Shown here: piece by piece, positions 1 through 7,941 of the stretch
Numbering within the stretch: the stretch's first letter is position 1
How the letters are laid out: each line of letters opens with the position of its first letter
DNA from: Planctomycetota bacterium
GTDB taxonomy: Bacteria; Planctomycetota; Planctomycetia; Isosphaerales; Isosphaeraceae
Assembly (NCBI GenBank): GCA_021791715.1
Contig: JAJYWB010000060.1
Coordinates: 1 to 40,515 of the forward strand
DNA: 40,515 nt
Reading direction: 5' to 3'
Notes under the pieces: model-generated
Databases searched by the model: none
Told to the model about the DNA's origin: nothing
The model's input: the letters and a program-made list of their open reading frames with translations, nothing else
Position numbers and translations under genes: made by a program

Positions 1-1
1 C

Positions 2-256
2 TTATTTGGATTTGAAGCGACGAGCGGCGGCGCGGGATCGAGATCGACCCCGCGCCGCCGCTTGCGTTTTGACGCGGCCCTGATTTTCACACGTTTCAAC
101 CGAGTCGATCCGAGCCGCGGTTTCCGTTTTGACGCTTGCCGCCGCAACGCGAAGATTTTCTCGTAGCGTAGATATCAAGCTCGGCCCCTCGGCGTCGTTC
201 GTGTTTCGACCGGCGAGTCGAGCGATCGCCCGCGAAAGCCGCGGTTTCGTGAACAA
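2..256 (-). CDS. Doubtful small basic hypothetical protein
   Basis: An 84-codon open frame on the minus strand, complete at the window edge (stop at 2-4). The only usable start is TTG at 256; a GGGAGG lies upstream but too far for a normal ribosome binding site. The C-terminus is very rich in Arg, Ala, Ser and Lys (RSRSRAAARRFKSK), which could be a nucleic-acid-binding tail but could also be an artefact of GC-rich sequence. No domain is recognised. It may be spurious. Confidence 0.25.
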   Translation of the reverse strand: MFTKPRLSRAIARLAGRNTNDAEGPSLISTLRENLRVAAASVKTETAARIDSVETCENQGRVKTQAAARGRSRSRAAARRFKSK

Positions 257-565
257 GAGGCTTCGGTCGATTATGAAAACCGAGGAATAACGCCTCCCGC
301 TTGATCACGATCAATATCTTTTTAATATAAATAATCATGGTAAATTAACTATGTAACTATTTATAACGATGATCGCCGTTGATTTCGGCGATTCGAGGCG
401 GGATCGCCTTTTGTTTCCGTGAATCGACGTGGGATCATCAAATCATCGCGGCGTTCGGATTTTTGTTGACGGTCGATAACTCATACGTCAGAATCGTGTC
501 CGAAACCTCTCGGTTTATTCCGCGGCTATTTGCAGACGGGTTCGATCGATACCTGGGGAATCGTC
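257..565. other. Intergenic, AT-rich upstream region
   Basis: No convincing gene. Positions about 310-370 are markedly AT-rich and probably contain promoter elements, although no clear -35/-10 pair stands out. A 7-bp perfect stem (372-378 with 386-392, loop of 7) follows. The next gene is preceded by GGGGA at 555-559. Confidence 0.4.
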
Positions 566-2161
566 ATGGCGAATCTCTCGTTCGCGTGCGAATCGTGCGG
601 CAAGTCTTACGAGTGTAGTGATGATCTCGCGGGGCGATCGTTGCGATGTAAGCAATGCGGTTCGGTCGTTCGAATTCCGGGCGGGTCGGCGCGAGCGAAT
701 TCTCGGGTTCAACCTTCTTACGCGGGTCAGAGCTCGGCGCCGATGCGGTTCGGCCCGCCGGCGGCGGAAAAAGCGTTCGCCGCCGAACGACCGTTTGGAT
801 GTCGCGAAGGATCGGGATCGATGCCGCTGAGCAAAATGATTCTGATCGGCGGCGGCGTGGGGGCGGTCCTTGTGGTGTTTTTGCTGATTATCGTGTCGGT
901 GCGGTCGAATCGACCGAACTCGCCGAATGGACAGGGAGTTCGCGGGGTCGGCGTCGCCGGGTCGGACGCTTCAAGACAAAAAGAATTCGTGATCGAGCCG
1001 AACGGAGACCAATCGGATTCCTTTGATGATAGCGGGGGGCGACCGGTTTTGGCGGCGGACGATGCGACGATCACGGTTCCCAACTTTCCGGACCTCGACG
1101 CGGGGCGTGAGATCGAGCCCGGCGTTATGTTTTACGAGGTGAAACTTGGACCTCCTCAGCCCGATCCAAACGTTCCGGTGGGGCATTCGGGCAAGCTTTG
1201 GGTGTATCTTCCGAAAGGAGACGCGGCTCTCAATTCCCTGCCGTGCGTGTTGATCACGGGCGCCGGGAGCAACCTTTTGACTGGCATGGAGCTGAGCGAC
1301 GGCGATCGGCCCGAGCATTTGCCTTATGCGAGGGCGGGGTTCGCGGTCGTCGCGTACGAGCTCGACGGTTACATCGGCGATCCGCAACAGGCGAACGACG
1401 CCGCGCATCGCCGCGGCATGGCGCAGTTTTTAAGGGCTCGGAGCGGTCTTGTGAACGCGCGGAACGCGATCGAATTCGCGCTCAAAAAGCTGCCTCAGGT
1501 CGATCCCGCGCGGCTTTACACCGCGGGGCACAGCTCGGCGGCTACGATTTCGCTTTTGGTCGCCGAATATGAGCCGAGAATCGCCGCGTGCGTCGCTTAC
1601 AACCCTCGAGTCGACCTGGGACGGCATCTTTCGGGTCCTCTCGATCGCGAATGGCTCAAGGCGCACGTAGCTAATCCGAACGCTTACATGAACGAATATA
1701 ACCCACGTAAGAATGAAGCAAAATTGAAATGTCCTGTCTTTTTATTTCATACGTTGGACGATTCGGTCGTTCCCGCTATGGAGAGCCGCGACATGGCGAG
1801 CCGGTTTCGCTCGGAGGGGAAGAGCGTGACGCTCGTTTTGGGTACGAAAGGGGGTCATCACGATCCGATGATTGAATATGGAATTCCGCGTGCGATCGAT
1901 TGGTTGATAAAACTTCCCGAATCGGCGAAGGAGGATGGGGAGACGATCGACACTTCGATCAGCGTCGCGAGCGGAGCGCCCGCGAATCGAAACGGTAACA
2001 ATAACGGGGGATCGTCGACTAAAGATCCGAAACAACCGCAGGTGATCATCATCGTACCCAACGATCCCAATCAGGGAGGAGCGCGGGGACGAATGATGCC
2101 GCCGCCGATCGGCCCGAGGGGTCGATTCATCGGCCCGCGAGGACGGTTACGCCCAAGATGA
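566..2161 (+). CDS. Zinc-ribbon, membrane-anchored alpha/beta hydrolase
   Basis: A 531-residue protein when started at ATG 566, which has GGGGA just upstream and puts the zinc ribbon at the N-terminus; an in-frame ATG at 530 is less likely. Residues 8, 11, 28 and 31 are the four Cys of a CxxC...CxxC ribbon. A single membrane helix spans about 91-113. The rest resembles a dienelactone-hydrolase/prolyl-oligopeptidase-type alpha/beta hydrolase: nucleophile elbow GHSSA with Ser323, Asp398 in LDDSVVP, and His431 or His432 in GGHHDP. These fit a Ser-Asp-His triad, so an esterase- or peptidase-like activity is likely; the substrate is unknown. The tail from about 470 is Asn/Gly/Pro/Arg-rich and probably disordered. 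Ribbon plus helix plus enzyme is an architecture common in planctomycetes. Confidence 0.8.
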   Translation: MANLSFACESCGKSYECSDDLAGRSLRCKQCGSVVRIPGGSARANSRVQPSYAGQSSAPMRFGPPAAEKAFAAERPFGCREGSGSMPLSKMILIGGGVGAVLVVFLLIIVSVRSNRPNSPNGQGVRGVGVAGSDASRQKEFVIEPNGDQSDSFDDSGGRPVLAADDATITVPNFPDLDAGREIEPGVMFYEVKLGPPQPDPNVPVGHSGKLWVYLPKGDAALNSLPCVLITGAGSNLLTGMELSDGDRPEHLPYARAGFAVVAYELDGYIGDPQQANDAAHRRGMAQFLRARSGLVNARNAIEFALKKLPQVDPARLYTAGHSSAATISLLVAEYEPRIAACVAYNPRVDLGRHLSGPLDREWLKAHVANPNAYMNEYNPRKNEAKLKCPVFLFHTLDDSVVPAMESRDMASRFRSEGKSVTLVLGTKGGHHDPMIEYGIPRAIDWLIKLPESAKEDGETIDTSISVASGAPANRNGNNNGGSSTKDPKQPQVIIIVPNDPNQGGARGRMMPPPIGPRGRFIGPRGRLRPR

Positions 2162-2233
2162 TCGGCGGGCGAATCGTCGATTCACTTTCAATAACTTGAT
2201 AATTTGTAAATTAATTTGGCGCCGCCGCTCGGT

Positions 2234-2273
2234 GATTCGATTCGATTCGATTCGATTCGAATCGATTCGATTC
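2234..2273. repeat. GATTC pentanucleotide tandem repeat
   Basis: Eight consecutive 5-bp units, seven GATTC and one GAATC (2259-2263). The variant creates a local GATTCGAATC palindrome. It lies between two convergent genes and is non-coding. A slippage-prone microsatellite is the simplest reading. Confidence 0.8.
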
Positions 2274-2295
2274 GATCGACGGTTCGATTTGGGTG

Positions 2296-2331
2296 AGGAA
2301 AACAAAAGCGCCGGCGAGATCGCGCCGGCGC
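2296..2331 (-). terminator. Rho-independent terminator of the aldo/keto reductase gene
   Basis: A perfect 9-bp GC stem (2308-2316 with 2323-2331, loop of 6). Read on the minus strand it is followed by CTTTTGTTTTCC, a reasonable U-rich tail, about 55 nt after the reductase stop. The plus-strand side has no T-tract. Confidence 0.6.
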
Positions 2332-2384
2332 GGGTGTGTGATCGGAATGTTTTTACCGATTGGATCGGTATGATGCGTTGATTT

Positions 2385-3296
2385 TTAAGCTCGTTTAAGC
2401 GATTTGATCGCGGCCGCGGTTCGATCGAGGATGTCGTCGATCTGCGCGGGGGATTCGAAGCCGATGATGAAGGCGTCGACGGTTCCAAGGCCGAGGACGT
2501 AGCGGAGCGAGGCGTCGCGGCGTTCGGGTTCTTTGAACGCGCCTTCGCCGAGGATTTTCATGCCGATCACGCCTTTACCTGCGTTGTGCATCTCCTCGAG
2601 TTCGGACGCGACCGCGTCGGGCGCTCCATCCATGATTTTGCCTTCGGGGTTGATCCGCGCCAGGTCGATCTCGACGAAGGGATTCTTGGCCGCGGTGCGC
2701 AGCGGGTCCATGCCGTGGCAGCTTGTTCCGTGGGCTCGGATGATTCCCTCCTCCTTGGCCTTCATCAGATATTCCATCGACCCCTTGTTTTCTTGGGGCC
2801 AGCCGTTCCGTTGCATGCAGTGCAGAAGGACGATGTCGATGTGATCGACGCCGAGTTCGAGGCGATAGCGCTCGAGGTGGCTTTTGGCGTCGGCCGCGTT
2901 TGTGGCGTGTGTTTTGGTTTGAATGACGTACCGGTCGCGATCGACGCCCTTAAGAGCCTCTTTCAGATAAACATGTGATCCGTATTGATCGGCGACGTCG
3001 AAGAAGCGGATTCCGCGATCGAGCGCGTGGCGGACGACGCGGGTGAAACCCTCGACGCCGAGCCTGGTTTGGTTGCTCGCCTGTCCCGAACCGTGGCTTC
3101 CGGTTCCCATGCCGACGAGCGAAACTTTCACGCCCGATTTACCGAGCGTGACGGTGCTTACGGGGGATTCGGGGAGACTGTTGCGGAGCGTTCGGGCCGC
3201 CGAGGCGGTCGAGCCGGCGAGCGCGACGGCCGCGGTCGCGGCGCCCGCGGTCGTCAAGAAATCGCGACGATTCATGGGAGGCGTCGTCATCATCAC
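2385..3296 (-). CDS. Tat-exported aldo/keto reductase
   Basis: A 303-residue aldo/keto reductase with a twin-arginine leader (NRRDFLTTAG followed by an Ala-rich stretch and ASA), so export through Tat is likely. The catalytic tetrad is visible: Asp100 and Tyr105 in FFDVADQYGSH, Lys128 in VIQTKTH and His159 in IVLLHC. The fold would be a TIM barrel using NADP(H) to reduce a carbonyl or oxidise an alcohol; the substrate is unknown. The start at 3296 has GGAGGG immediately upstream; the Met at residue 8 (MNRRDF) is an alternative that keeps the whole Tat motif. It is divergent from the riboflavin synthase gene and followed by its own terminator. Tat-leader oxidoreductases are numerous in planctomycetes. 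Confidence 0.85.
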   Translation of the reverse strand: MMMTTPPMNRRDFLTTAGAATAAVALAGSTASAARTLRNSLPESPVSTVTLGKSGVKVSLVGMGTGSHGSGQASNQTRLGVEGFTRVVRHALDRGIRFFDVADQYGSHVYLKEALKGVDRDRYVIQTKTHATNAADAKSHLERYRLELGVDHIDIVLLHCMQRNGWPQENKGSMEYLMKAKEEGIIRAHGTSCHGMDPLRTAAKNPFVEIDLARINPEGKIMDGAPDAVASELEEMHNAGKGVIGMKILGEGAFKEPERRDASLRYVLGLGTVDAFIIGFESPAQIDDILDRTAAAIKSLKRA

Positions 3297-3454
3297 CCTC
3301 CAATTCGATGAGAGAGAAACGGAACGAAAGGATCGGTTGCCATTTTAACCGTCGGCTCGGTTCGTTACCATGGTATCGCAGCAAAGAAGTTGAAGAAGGC
3401 TGATTGATCACGAACGGCTCGAGCCGACGAGCGAACCAAGAAGGCGATCGCGCG

Positions 3455-4072
3455 ATGTTCACGGGATTGGTCGAGGCGATCGGTCGGGTCGATCGGATCG
3501 AGACGAAAGACGCCGGGGTTCACGCCGCGATCGCGATCCCGGAATCGATCGACGCGGTAACGCTCGGCGAGAGCGTTTCTGTGAACGGGTGTTGCCTAAC
3601 GGTTGTTGATATTAAGGATCGTTGTTTTTTGGTTCAAATCGGGCCGGAGACTCTCGCTCGGACGAATTTAGGTTCGCTGACCGAGGGAACGCGATTGAAC
3701 CTGGAACGCGCGATTAAAGCGAGCGATCGCCTCGGCGGTCATATCGTTCAAGGGCATATTGATACGACGGCCGAGATCAGAGAGCGGCGAAGCGAGGGCG
3801 AATGGGAATATTTCCGGTTCGCGATCGATCCGAGCTGGACGAATTATATGGTTCCGAAGGGTTCGATCGCGATCGACGGGATCAGCCTGACGCTTGTCGA
3901 CGTTCGGCCCGACGATTTCTCGATCATGCTCATCCCGCACACGCTCGCGGCGACGACGCTGGGAACGAAGAGTCCGGGAGATCGCGTGAACGTCGAGGTT
4001 GACGTAATCGCCAAATATGTTCAAAAATTGACGGCGCCGTTCGTCGAATCGATCCGTTTATATCGACCATGA
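3455..4072 (+). CDS. ribE: Riboflavin synthase, alpha chain
   Basis: A 205-residue protein starting at the family-typical MFTGLVEAIG; an upstream in-frame ATG at 3404 would add 17 unrelated residues. It has the two-fold repeated lumazine-binding barrel: SVNGCCLTVVD in the first half and AIDGISLTLVD in the second, with GGHIVQGHID between them. It converts two molecules of 6,7-dimethyl-8-ribityllumazine to riboflavin and a pyrimidinedione, the last step of vitamin B2 synthesis, in the cytoplasm as a homotrimer. Its TGA overlaps the next gene's start in an ATGA (4069-4072), so translation of rsmA is probably coupled. No other rib genes and no FMN riboswitch were seen nearby. Confidence 0.93.
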   Translation: MFTGLVEAIGRVDRIETKDAGVHAAIAIPESIDAVTLGESVSVNGCCLTVVDIKDRCFLVQIGPETLARTNLGSLTEGTRLNLERAIKASDRLGGHIVQGHIDTTAEIRERRSEGEWEYFRFAIDPSWTNYMVPKGSIAIDGISLTLVDVRPDDFSIMLIPHTLAATTLGTKSPGDRVNVEVDVIAKYVQKLTAPFVESIRLYRP

Positions 4073-5004
4073 AAACCAACGATTCGGCATTGGACGGAGG
4101 GGGGAACGTTTCGGCGCGTCCCCGGCAAACGCAAACGTATCTGCGCGGGCTTTTTTTCCGCGCGGGGATCGCTCCGCGGCATGCGCTCGGTCAAAATTTT
4201 TTGATTGATTTAAACATATTGGATTTGATCGTCGAGACCGCGTCGATCGGAGCGGACGATTTGATTCTCGAGGTGGGAACGGGGGCGGGGGCGCTTTCGA
4301 CGATGCTCGCCGAGCGGGCGGGAGGGTTGATCGCGGTCGAGGTCGATCCCGCGATGGCGCGGCTGGCGACCGCGGCGCTTAAGAACGCGCCCGCGGCGCG
4401 GGTGATCGAGGCCGATATCCTCAAAAATAAAAATACAATTAATCCTGTCGTCGTGGAGGCGATCAGGGCTCGTCTCGCCGAATCGCCCGCGCTTAAGCTG
4501 AAGTTGACCGCGAATTTGCCGTATCATATCGCCACGCCCTTAATCATTAATTTACTTGTGCATCAAGAATTGGAGTTGGAATCGGCGACGGTGACGATTC
4601 AGCGCGAGCTCGCCGAGCGGCTGGCGGCGGTCGCGGGGTCGACGGCATATGGATCGGCGTCGGTGATCGTGCGGGCGCTCGCCGAGATCGAGATCGTGCG
4701 AATCTTGCCGCCGAGCGTTTTTTGGCCGCGGCCGAAGGTTGAATCGGCGGTCGTTTCGATACGCTCGAATCCCGCCAAGCGTTCGCGGTTGGAGGTTTCG
4801 GGAGGGGTCGAGCGGTTTCATACGATTGTCCGCGAGCTTTTTCTTCATCGCCGCAAGTCGCTCAGAGGGGTTTTGGCGCGGCCGAGCGCGGCGCTCGCGG
4901 CGAGTTTTCCGGAGGGAGAGGCTCGGCTGCGAGCCGCGGGAATCGACGGCATGCGCCGCGCCGAGACGCTTTCGGTCGACGAGTTCCTGGCGCTTGTTTC
5001 GTAA
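4069..5004 (+). CDS. rsmA: 16S rRNA dimethyladenosine transferase RsmA (KsgA)
   Basis: A 311-residue enzyme that dimethylates two adjacent adenosines near the 3' end of 16S rRNA using S-adenosylmethionine, acting late in 30S assembly. Family signatures are HALGQNFLID (38-47), SAM-binding EVGTGAG (68-74), an acidic ribose-binding residue in VEVD near 91, the catalytic NLPY motif (149-152) and QRELAERL. The C-terminal helical domain is present (FWPRPKVESAVV and beyond), so the length is normal. About 25 residues precede the usual core and look flexible. It overlaps riboflavin synthase by 4 bp and is followed by about 180 bp before the NYN gene. Confidence 0.94.
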   Translation: MKTNDSALDGGGNVSARPRQTQTYLRGLFFRAGIAPRHALGQNFLIDLNILDLIVETASIGADDLILEVGTGAGALSTMLAERAGGLIAVEVDPAMARLATAALKNAPAARVIEADILKNKNTINPVVVEAIRARLAESPALKLKLTANLPYHIATPLIINLLVHQELELESATVTIQRELAERLAAVAGSTAYGSASVIVRALAEIEIVRILPPSVFWPRPKVESAVVSIRSNPAKRSRLEVSGGVERFHTIVRELFLHRRKSLRGVLARPSAALAASFPEGEARLRAAGIDGMRRAETLSVDEFLALVS

Positions 5005-5184
5005 TTCGCGGCGAGGCGGCGGCGCCGGTTCGCGCCGGTTCGCACCGGTTCATAGATATCTAAAGATATTTAATATATAAATATCAATATACAGTTGAAT
5101 ACAATGATAAACGCTTTGAATTCTCGGCGTGCGATCGATTGTCGCCCGGATGGGATTCGCGTAAGCTTAAGAGGGCGTGGCGTT

Positions 5185-6456
5185 ATGATCGACGAACCGG
5201 GATTTCGCGGAGACGACCCGACGATGTCCAAATCCGACCGCGAGCGAGAACGGAATCTGGCGGTTTTCATCGACCTCGAAAACCTGGCGATGGGTTTTCA
5301 GAACCAGCGGAAAACGCGGTTTGATATTCAGAAGGTGCTCGAGCGGTTGGTCGAGAAGGGGAAGTTGATCGTTAAGAAGGCTTACGCGGATTGGGGACGG
5401 TATCAGGCGTATACGACGCCGTTTCACGAGGCGGCGATCGAATTGATCGAGATTCCGCGGCGGAGCCAAACGGGAAAGAATTCGGCGGATATTCGTCTGG
5501 TTGTCGACGCGATGGATTTATCGTGGAGCAAGGCGCATGTCGACACGTTCGTGATCGTATCGGGCGATTCCGATTTTTCTCCTTTGGCTTCGAAATTGAA
5601 AGAAAACGGCAAGCACGTGATCGGCCTGGGGATGAAGGGATCGACCTCCGAGCTGTTGCGAGATAATTGCGACGAATTTATTTATTACGAGGATTTGGAG
5701 CGACAGGAGGAGGACGATCAGAAGATCGTCACGACGTTGCAGGGTGATTTGACCGAGAGGCAAAAGGAGGCGTTCACGCTTTTAATCGAGGCGTGCGCGG
5801 CGCTTCGGCGAGAGAATCACGAGGTTTTATACGCGTCGCTCCTGAAGGATACGATCAAACGCAAGAAACCTTCGTTTGACGAAAGTTATTATGGATATCG
5901 TAGTTTTAATCATTTGTTGGAAGACGCCGACGATAATTTGATCGTCGAGATCGAGAAGAATCCCAAGAGCGGAACGTACGTGGTGACGCGGTTCGGGCAG
6001 AACGACGAATCGCCGCCGCGTGGACCTCGGATCGGGGGATCTCGGTCGGGGGGATCGCGCGGCTCTCGGGGAGGGATCGGCTCGGCGCCGGGTCGGTCGC
6101 GCGGGCCCGGCGCGGAACCGGTTGCGAATTCGACCTCGGCGGCGGCTTCGAGCTTGAATCCGACGGTTCCGGTATCGGCCGCGGCGGTTCATTCATCGTC
6201 GTCCGTTCATGCGGCTTCTCCCGTTCATTCCTCGTCTTCCGCGCATTCGTCGTCGCATGCTCATGGTTCCACGTCGACTGTCGCGGGGGGTTCGGGGAAC
6301 GTTTCGAGCGGAGTGGTATCGGGGTCGTTGATCACGAATTTGGCGGCGAGCATCGCGGCGCCGGGTCCTCAGCAAGCTTCGGCCGCGGTTTTGACGGGAC
6401 CCCCCGCGGTCGCGCCGCCGCGAGGTGAATCGCGATCGAGGAGGCGGCGGCGATGA
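5185..6456 (+). CDS. NYN-domain RNase-like protein with LOTUS (OST-HTH) domain
   Basis: A 423-residue protein when started at ATG 5185; ATG 5224 (MSKSDRERERN) is an equally defensible start. Residues 24-170 form a NYN/DUF88 (LabA-like, PIN-fold) nuclease domain with the expected acidic residues: Asp30 in FIDLEN, Asp102 and Asp108 in ADIRLVVD, and Asp128/Asp130 in SGDSDF. Residues about 190-270 match a LOTUS/OST-HTH winged-helix RNA-binding domain. From about 275 it is disordered: Gly/Arg/Ser-rich, then Ser/Ala/His-rich, ending in a basic Arg cluster. By analogy with other NYN-LOTUS proteins it probably binds and may cut RNA; the target is unknown. The next gene overlaps it by ATGA, which suggests a shared transcript with the two membrane proteins downstream. 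Confidence 0.85.
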   Translation: MIDEPGFRGDDPTMSKSDRERERNLAVFIDLENLAMGFQNQRKTRFDIQKVLERLVEKGKLIVKKAYADWGRYQAYTTPFHEAAIELIEIPRRSQTGKNSADIRLVVDAMDLSWSKAHVDTFVIVSGDSDFSPLASKLKENGKHVIGLGMKGSTSELLRDNCDEFIYYEDLERQEEDDQKIVTTLQGDLTERQKEAFTLLIEACAALRRENHEVLYASLLKDTIKRKKPSFDESYYGYRSFNHLLEDADDNLIVEIEKNPKSGTYVVTRFGQNDESPPRGPRIGGSRSGGSRGSRGGIGSAPGRSRGPGAEPVANSTSAAASSLNPTVPVSAAAVHSSSSVHAASPVHSSSSAHSSSHAHGSTSTVAGGSGNVSSGVVSGSLITNLAASIAAPGPQQASAAVLTGPPAVAPPRGESRSRRRRR

Positions 6457-7061
6457 ACGATCGTGATTCGGCCGAGAACGATTGGAACGCTCAGGGGGCT
6501 TTGGACGACGACGAAACGCGCGGCGCCGACGCGACCGCGGGATCGACGGGCCGCGACCGGATCGGTCGGGGTCGCGGCGAATCGGATCGATCGACCGACG
6601 ATCGTCTCAAACCAAACGAATTGCCAAGCATTCAAACGATGATGGTTTTCGCCGCGGTTTCGTTTCTTTTCGGCGGATTGGGGAGTTGGGCGTTCCAGAT
6701 GTTCGTCGTTCCGAAGGCGCCGCGGGTTCCGTTCATCGCGACTCCCGAAGACCTCGCGACTGCGCGCGACGTCGAGGACATTCGTGAATCGCTCAACAAC
6801 CTGGAAACACGGATTTTCGACGTCGTCGCGCGGATGAAGCAATTGCCGCACAACGAGCCTTCACGGCTGCTCCGCGATATGGCGGCCCGGATCGATCAGA
6901 TCGACGTCGAAGCCAAAAATTGGATGACGGCGGTCGAATCGGGGGCGGATCGAACGCGGCGGCTCGAAAAGCTCGAGGAGCGGCTCGATCGGATCGAAGC
7001 CGAACTGAGGCGAGTCGCCCCGGCCGAATCCGATTCAAAATCCAAGAACATACCGAAATAA
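6453..7061 (+). CDS. Single-pass membrane coiled-coil protein, paralogue 1
   Basis: A 202-residue protein of unknown function. The first 55 residues are polar and acidic/Arg-rich, the segment PSIQTMMVFAAVSFLFGGLG and following residues make one membrane helix (about 59-84), and residues about 100-190 are heptad-like and charged, probably a coiled coil. The start overlaps the NYN-LOTUS stop by 4 bp (ATGA). Its membrane segment resembles that of the next gene (PS-I/V-Q-x-M then GxLGxW), indicating that the two arose by duplication. No enzymatic motif is visible; it may be a membrane anchor or scaffold. Confidence 0.7.
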   Translation: MNDRDSAENDWNAQGALDDDETRGADATAGSTGRDRIGRGRGESDRSTDDRLKPNELPSIQTMMVFAAVSFLFGGLGSWAFQMFVVPKAPRVPFIATPEDLATARDVEDIRESLNNLETRIFDVVARMKQLPHNEPSRLLRDMAARIDQIDVEAKNWMTAVESGADRTRRLEKLEERLDRIEAELRRVAPAESDSKSKNIPK

Positions 7062-7076
7062 AATGAGGTTACGATC

Positions 7077-7577
7077 GTGAAAGGTTCGAATATAGTGGAA
7101 TCCAAGAATAAGAAACCGTCGCGGTTTGGGATGCGCGACGCGCAGGCTTTTCCCTCGGTTCAGGCGATGTTGTTGACGATGGCGTCGTCGCTGGTGTGCG
7201 GGGTATTGGGGGCGTGGGGATACGAAAGTTACATTCGCAAGCCGCCGCCCGATCCCGGCGAAGCGGCGGCACAGGGAGCGCCCGCGGGGAAGCGGCTCGC
7301 GGTGATCAAGGCCGACGACGGAGTCGAGGCGCCGCCGACGCCCGCCGAGGAGGCGCGCACGCTCAAGTTTCGCGTCGAGTTCATCGACCGCCAGCTCGAT
7401 TCGGTACGTGATCAATTGAATGAATTGGTAAAGAAGACCGAGGCCGCCGAAAAGGCGAACCCGAAACCCGCGGCGCCGATCGAAACCAAGCCGGGCGATC
7501 CCAAACTCGAGAATCCCAAGGCGAAATCGGATTCGAGCGATGCGAAAGCGGGAGCGAAGGCGACCGACGGAGGCTGA
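7077..7577 (+). CDS. Single-pass membrane coiled-coil protein, paralogue 2
   Basis: A 166-residue protein of unknown function starting at GTG 7077, with GAGG at 7064-7067 as ribosome binding site, 15 nt after the previous stop. The N-terminus is short and basic, then FPSVQAMLLTMASSLVCGVLG starts a membrane helix (residues about 26-48). A proline-rich linker, a predicted coiled coil (about 85-120) and a Lys/Pro/Ala-rich tail follow. It shares the PSxQxM...GxLGxW membrane motif with the preceding gene but has a much shorter N-terminal region and a longer low-complexity tail. Co-expression with the NYN-LOTUS gene is inferred from spacing. Confidence 0.65.
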   Translation: MKGSNIVESKNKKPSRFGMRDAQAFPSVQAMLLTMASSLVCGVLGAWGYESYIRKPPPDPGEAAAQGAPAGKRLAVIKADDGVEAPPTPAEEARTLKFRVEFIDRQLDSVRDQLNELVKKTEAAEKANPKPAAPIETKPGDPKLENPKAKSDSSDAKAGAKATDGG

Positions 7578-7941
7578 GCCGAATCGGATGACGAATCGCG
7601 GCGGGTTCTCGAGCCGGATTGAATTCGCGAACGGCGCCTGAAGGCGAACGGTTCCCGGTTCGAGAACCTTCCGGGGCGCCGTGTTCATGTTCTTGTTCAT
7701 AACAATCGTCGGCTTGGACCGCGCCACACACGTGATCAAAATGGAAATCGAACGCCGGTTTGGACCGCGCGTCGCGCTTCCAAAAATACGACCGCCTCGG
7801 CGAATCGACGAGCCGGAGGGCGAACCGTCGCTCGAATCGTTGAATTCTTAATAACAAAATATACGAATACTAACACGCCGAAATAATTCGCTTTTTGTTT
7901 TTATGTGTAAATACAAACAAATATGAAAATAAATATGTTGT
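7578..7941. other. Intergenic between convergent units
   Basis: No supported gene. It holds the hairpin listed at 7631-7700, then ordinary GC-rich sequence to about 7850 and a strongly AT-rich stretch to 7941. Long antisense frames across the end of the coiled-coil gene and into this spacer have no recognisable content. Confidence 0.5.
7631..7700 (+). terminator. Candidate terminator with nested stem
   Basis: ACGGCGCC (7631-7638) pairs perfectly with GGCGCCGT (7675-7682); shorter pairs (AAGG/CCTT and GGTTC/GAACC) nest inside. A T-rich but interrupted stretch follows. It lies about 55 nt after the coiled-coil gene and may end the NYN transcript. The large loop makes this moderate at best. Confidence 0.35.

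Noticed and set aside
96..338. 80-codon minus-strand frame at the left end
   Set aside because: It overlaps another small frame, begins in AT-rich promoter-like sequence and has random composition.
3366..3375. TACCATGGTA palindrome between divergent genes as an operator
   Set aside because: A single 10-bp palindrome without a second half-site or known regulator is too weak to call.
7640..7682. tRNA-like GGTTCGA segment
   Set aside because: The flanking bases do not form a five-pair T-arm, and no anticodon or acceptor stem can be drawn; it is part of a terminator-like stem.
7035..7739. 234-codon minus-strand frame
   Set aside because: It runs antisense through the second coiled-coil gene, is Arg/Leu-rich as expected of a shadow frame, and has no ribosome site or domain.
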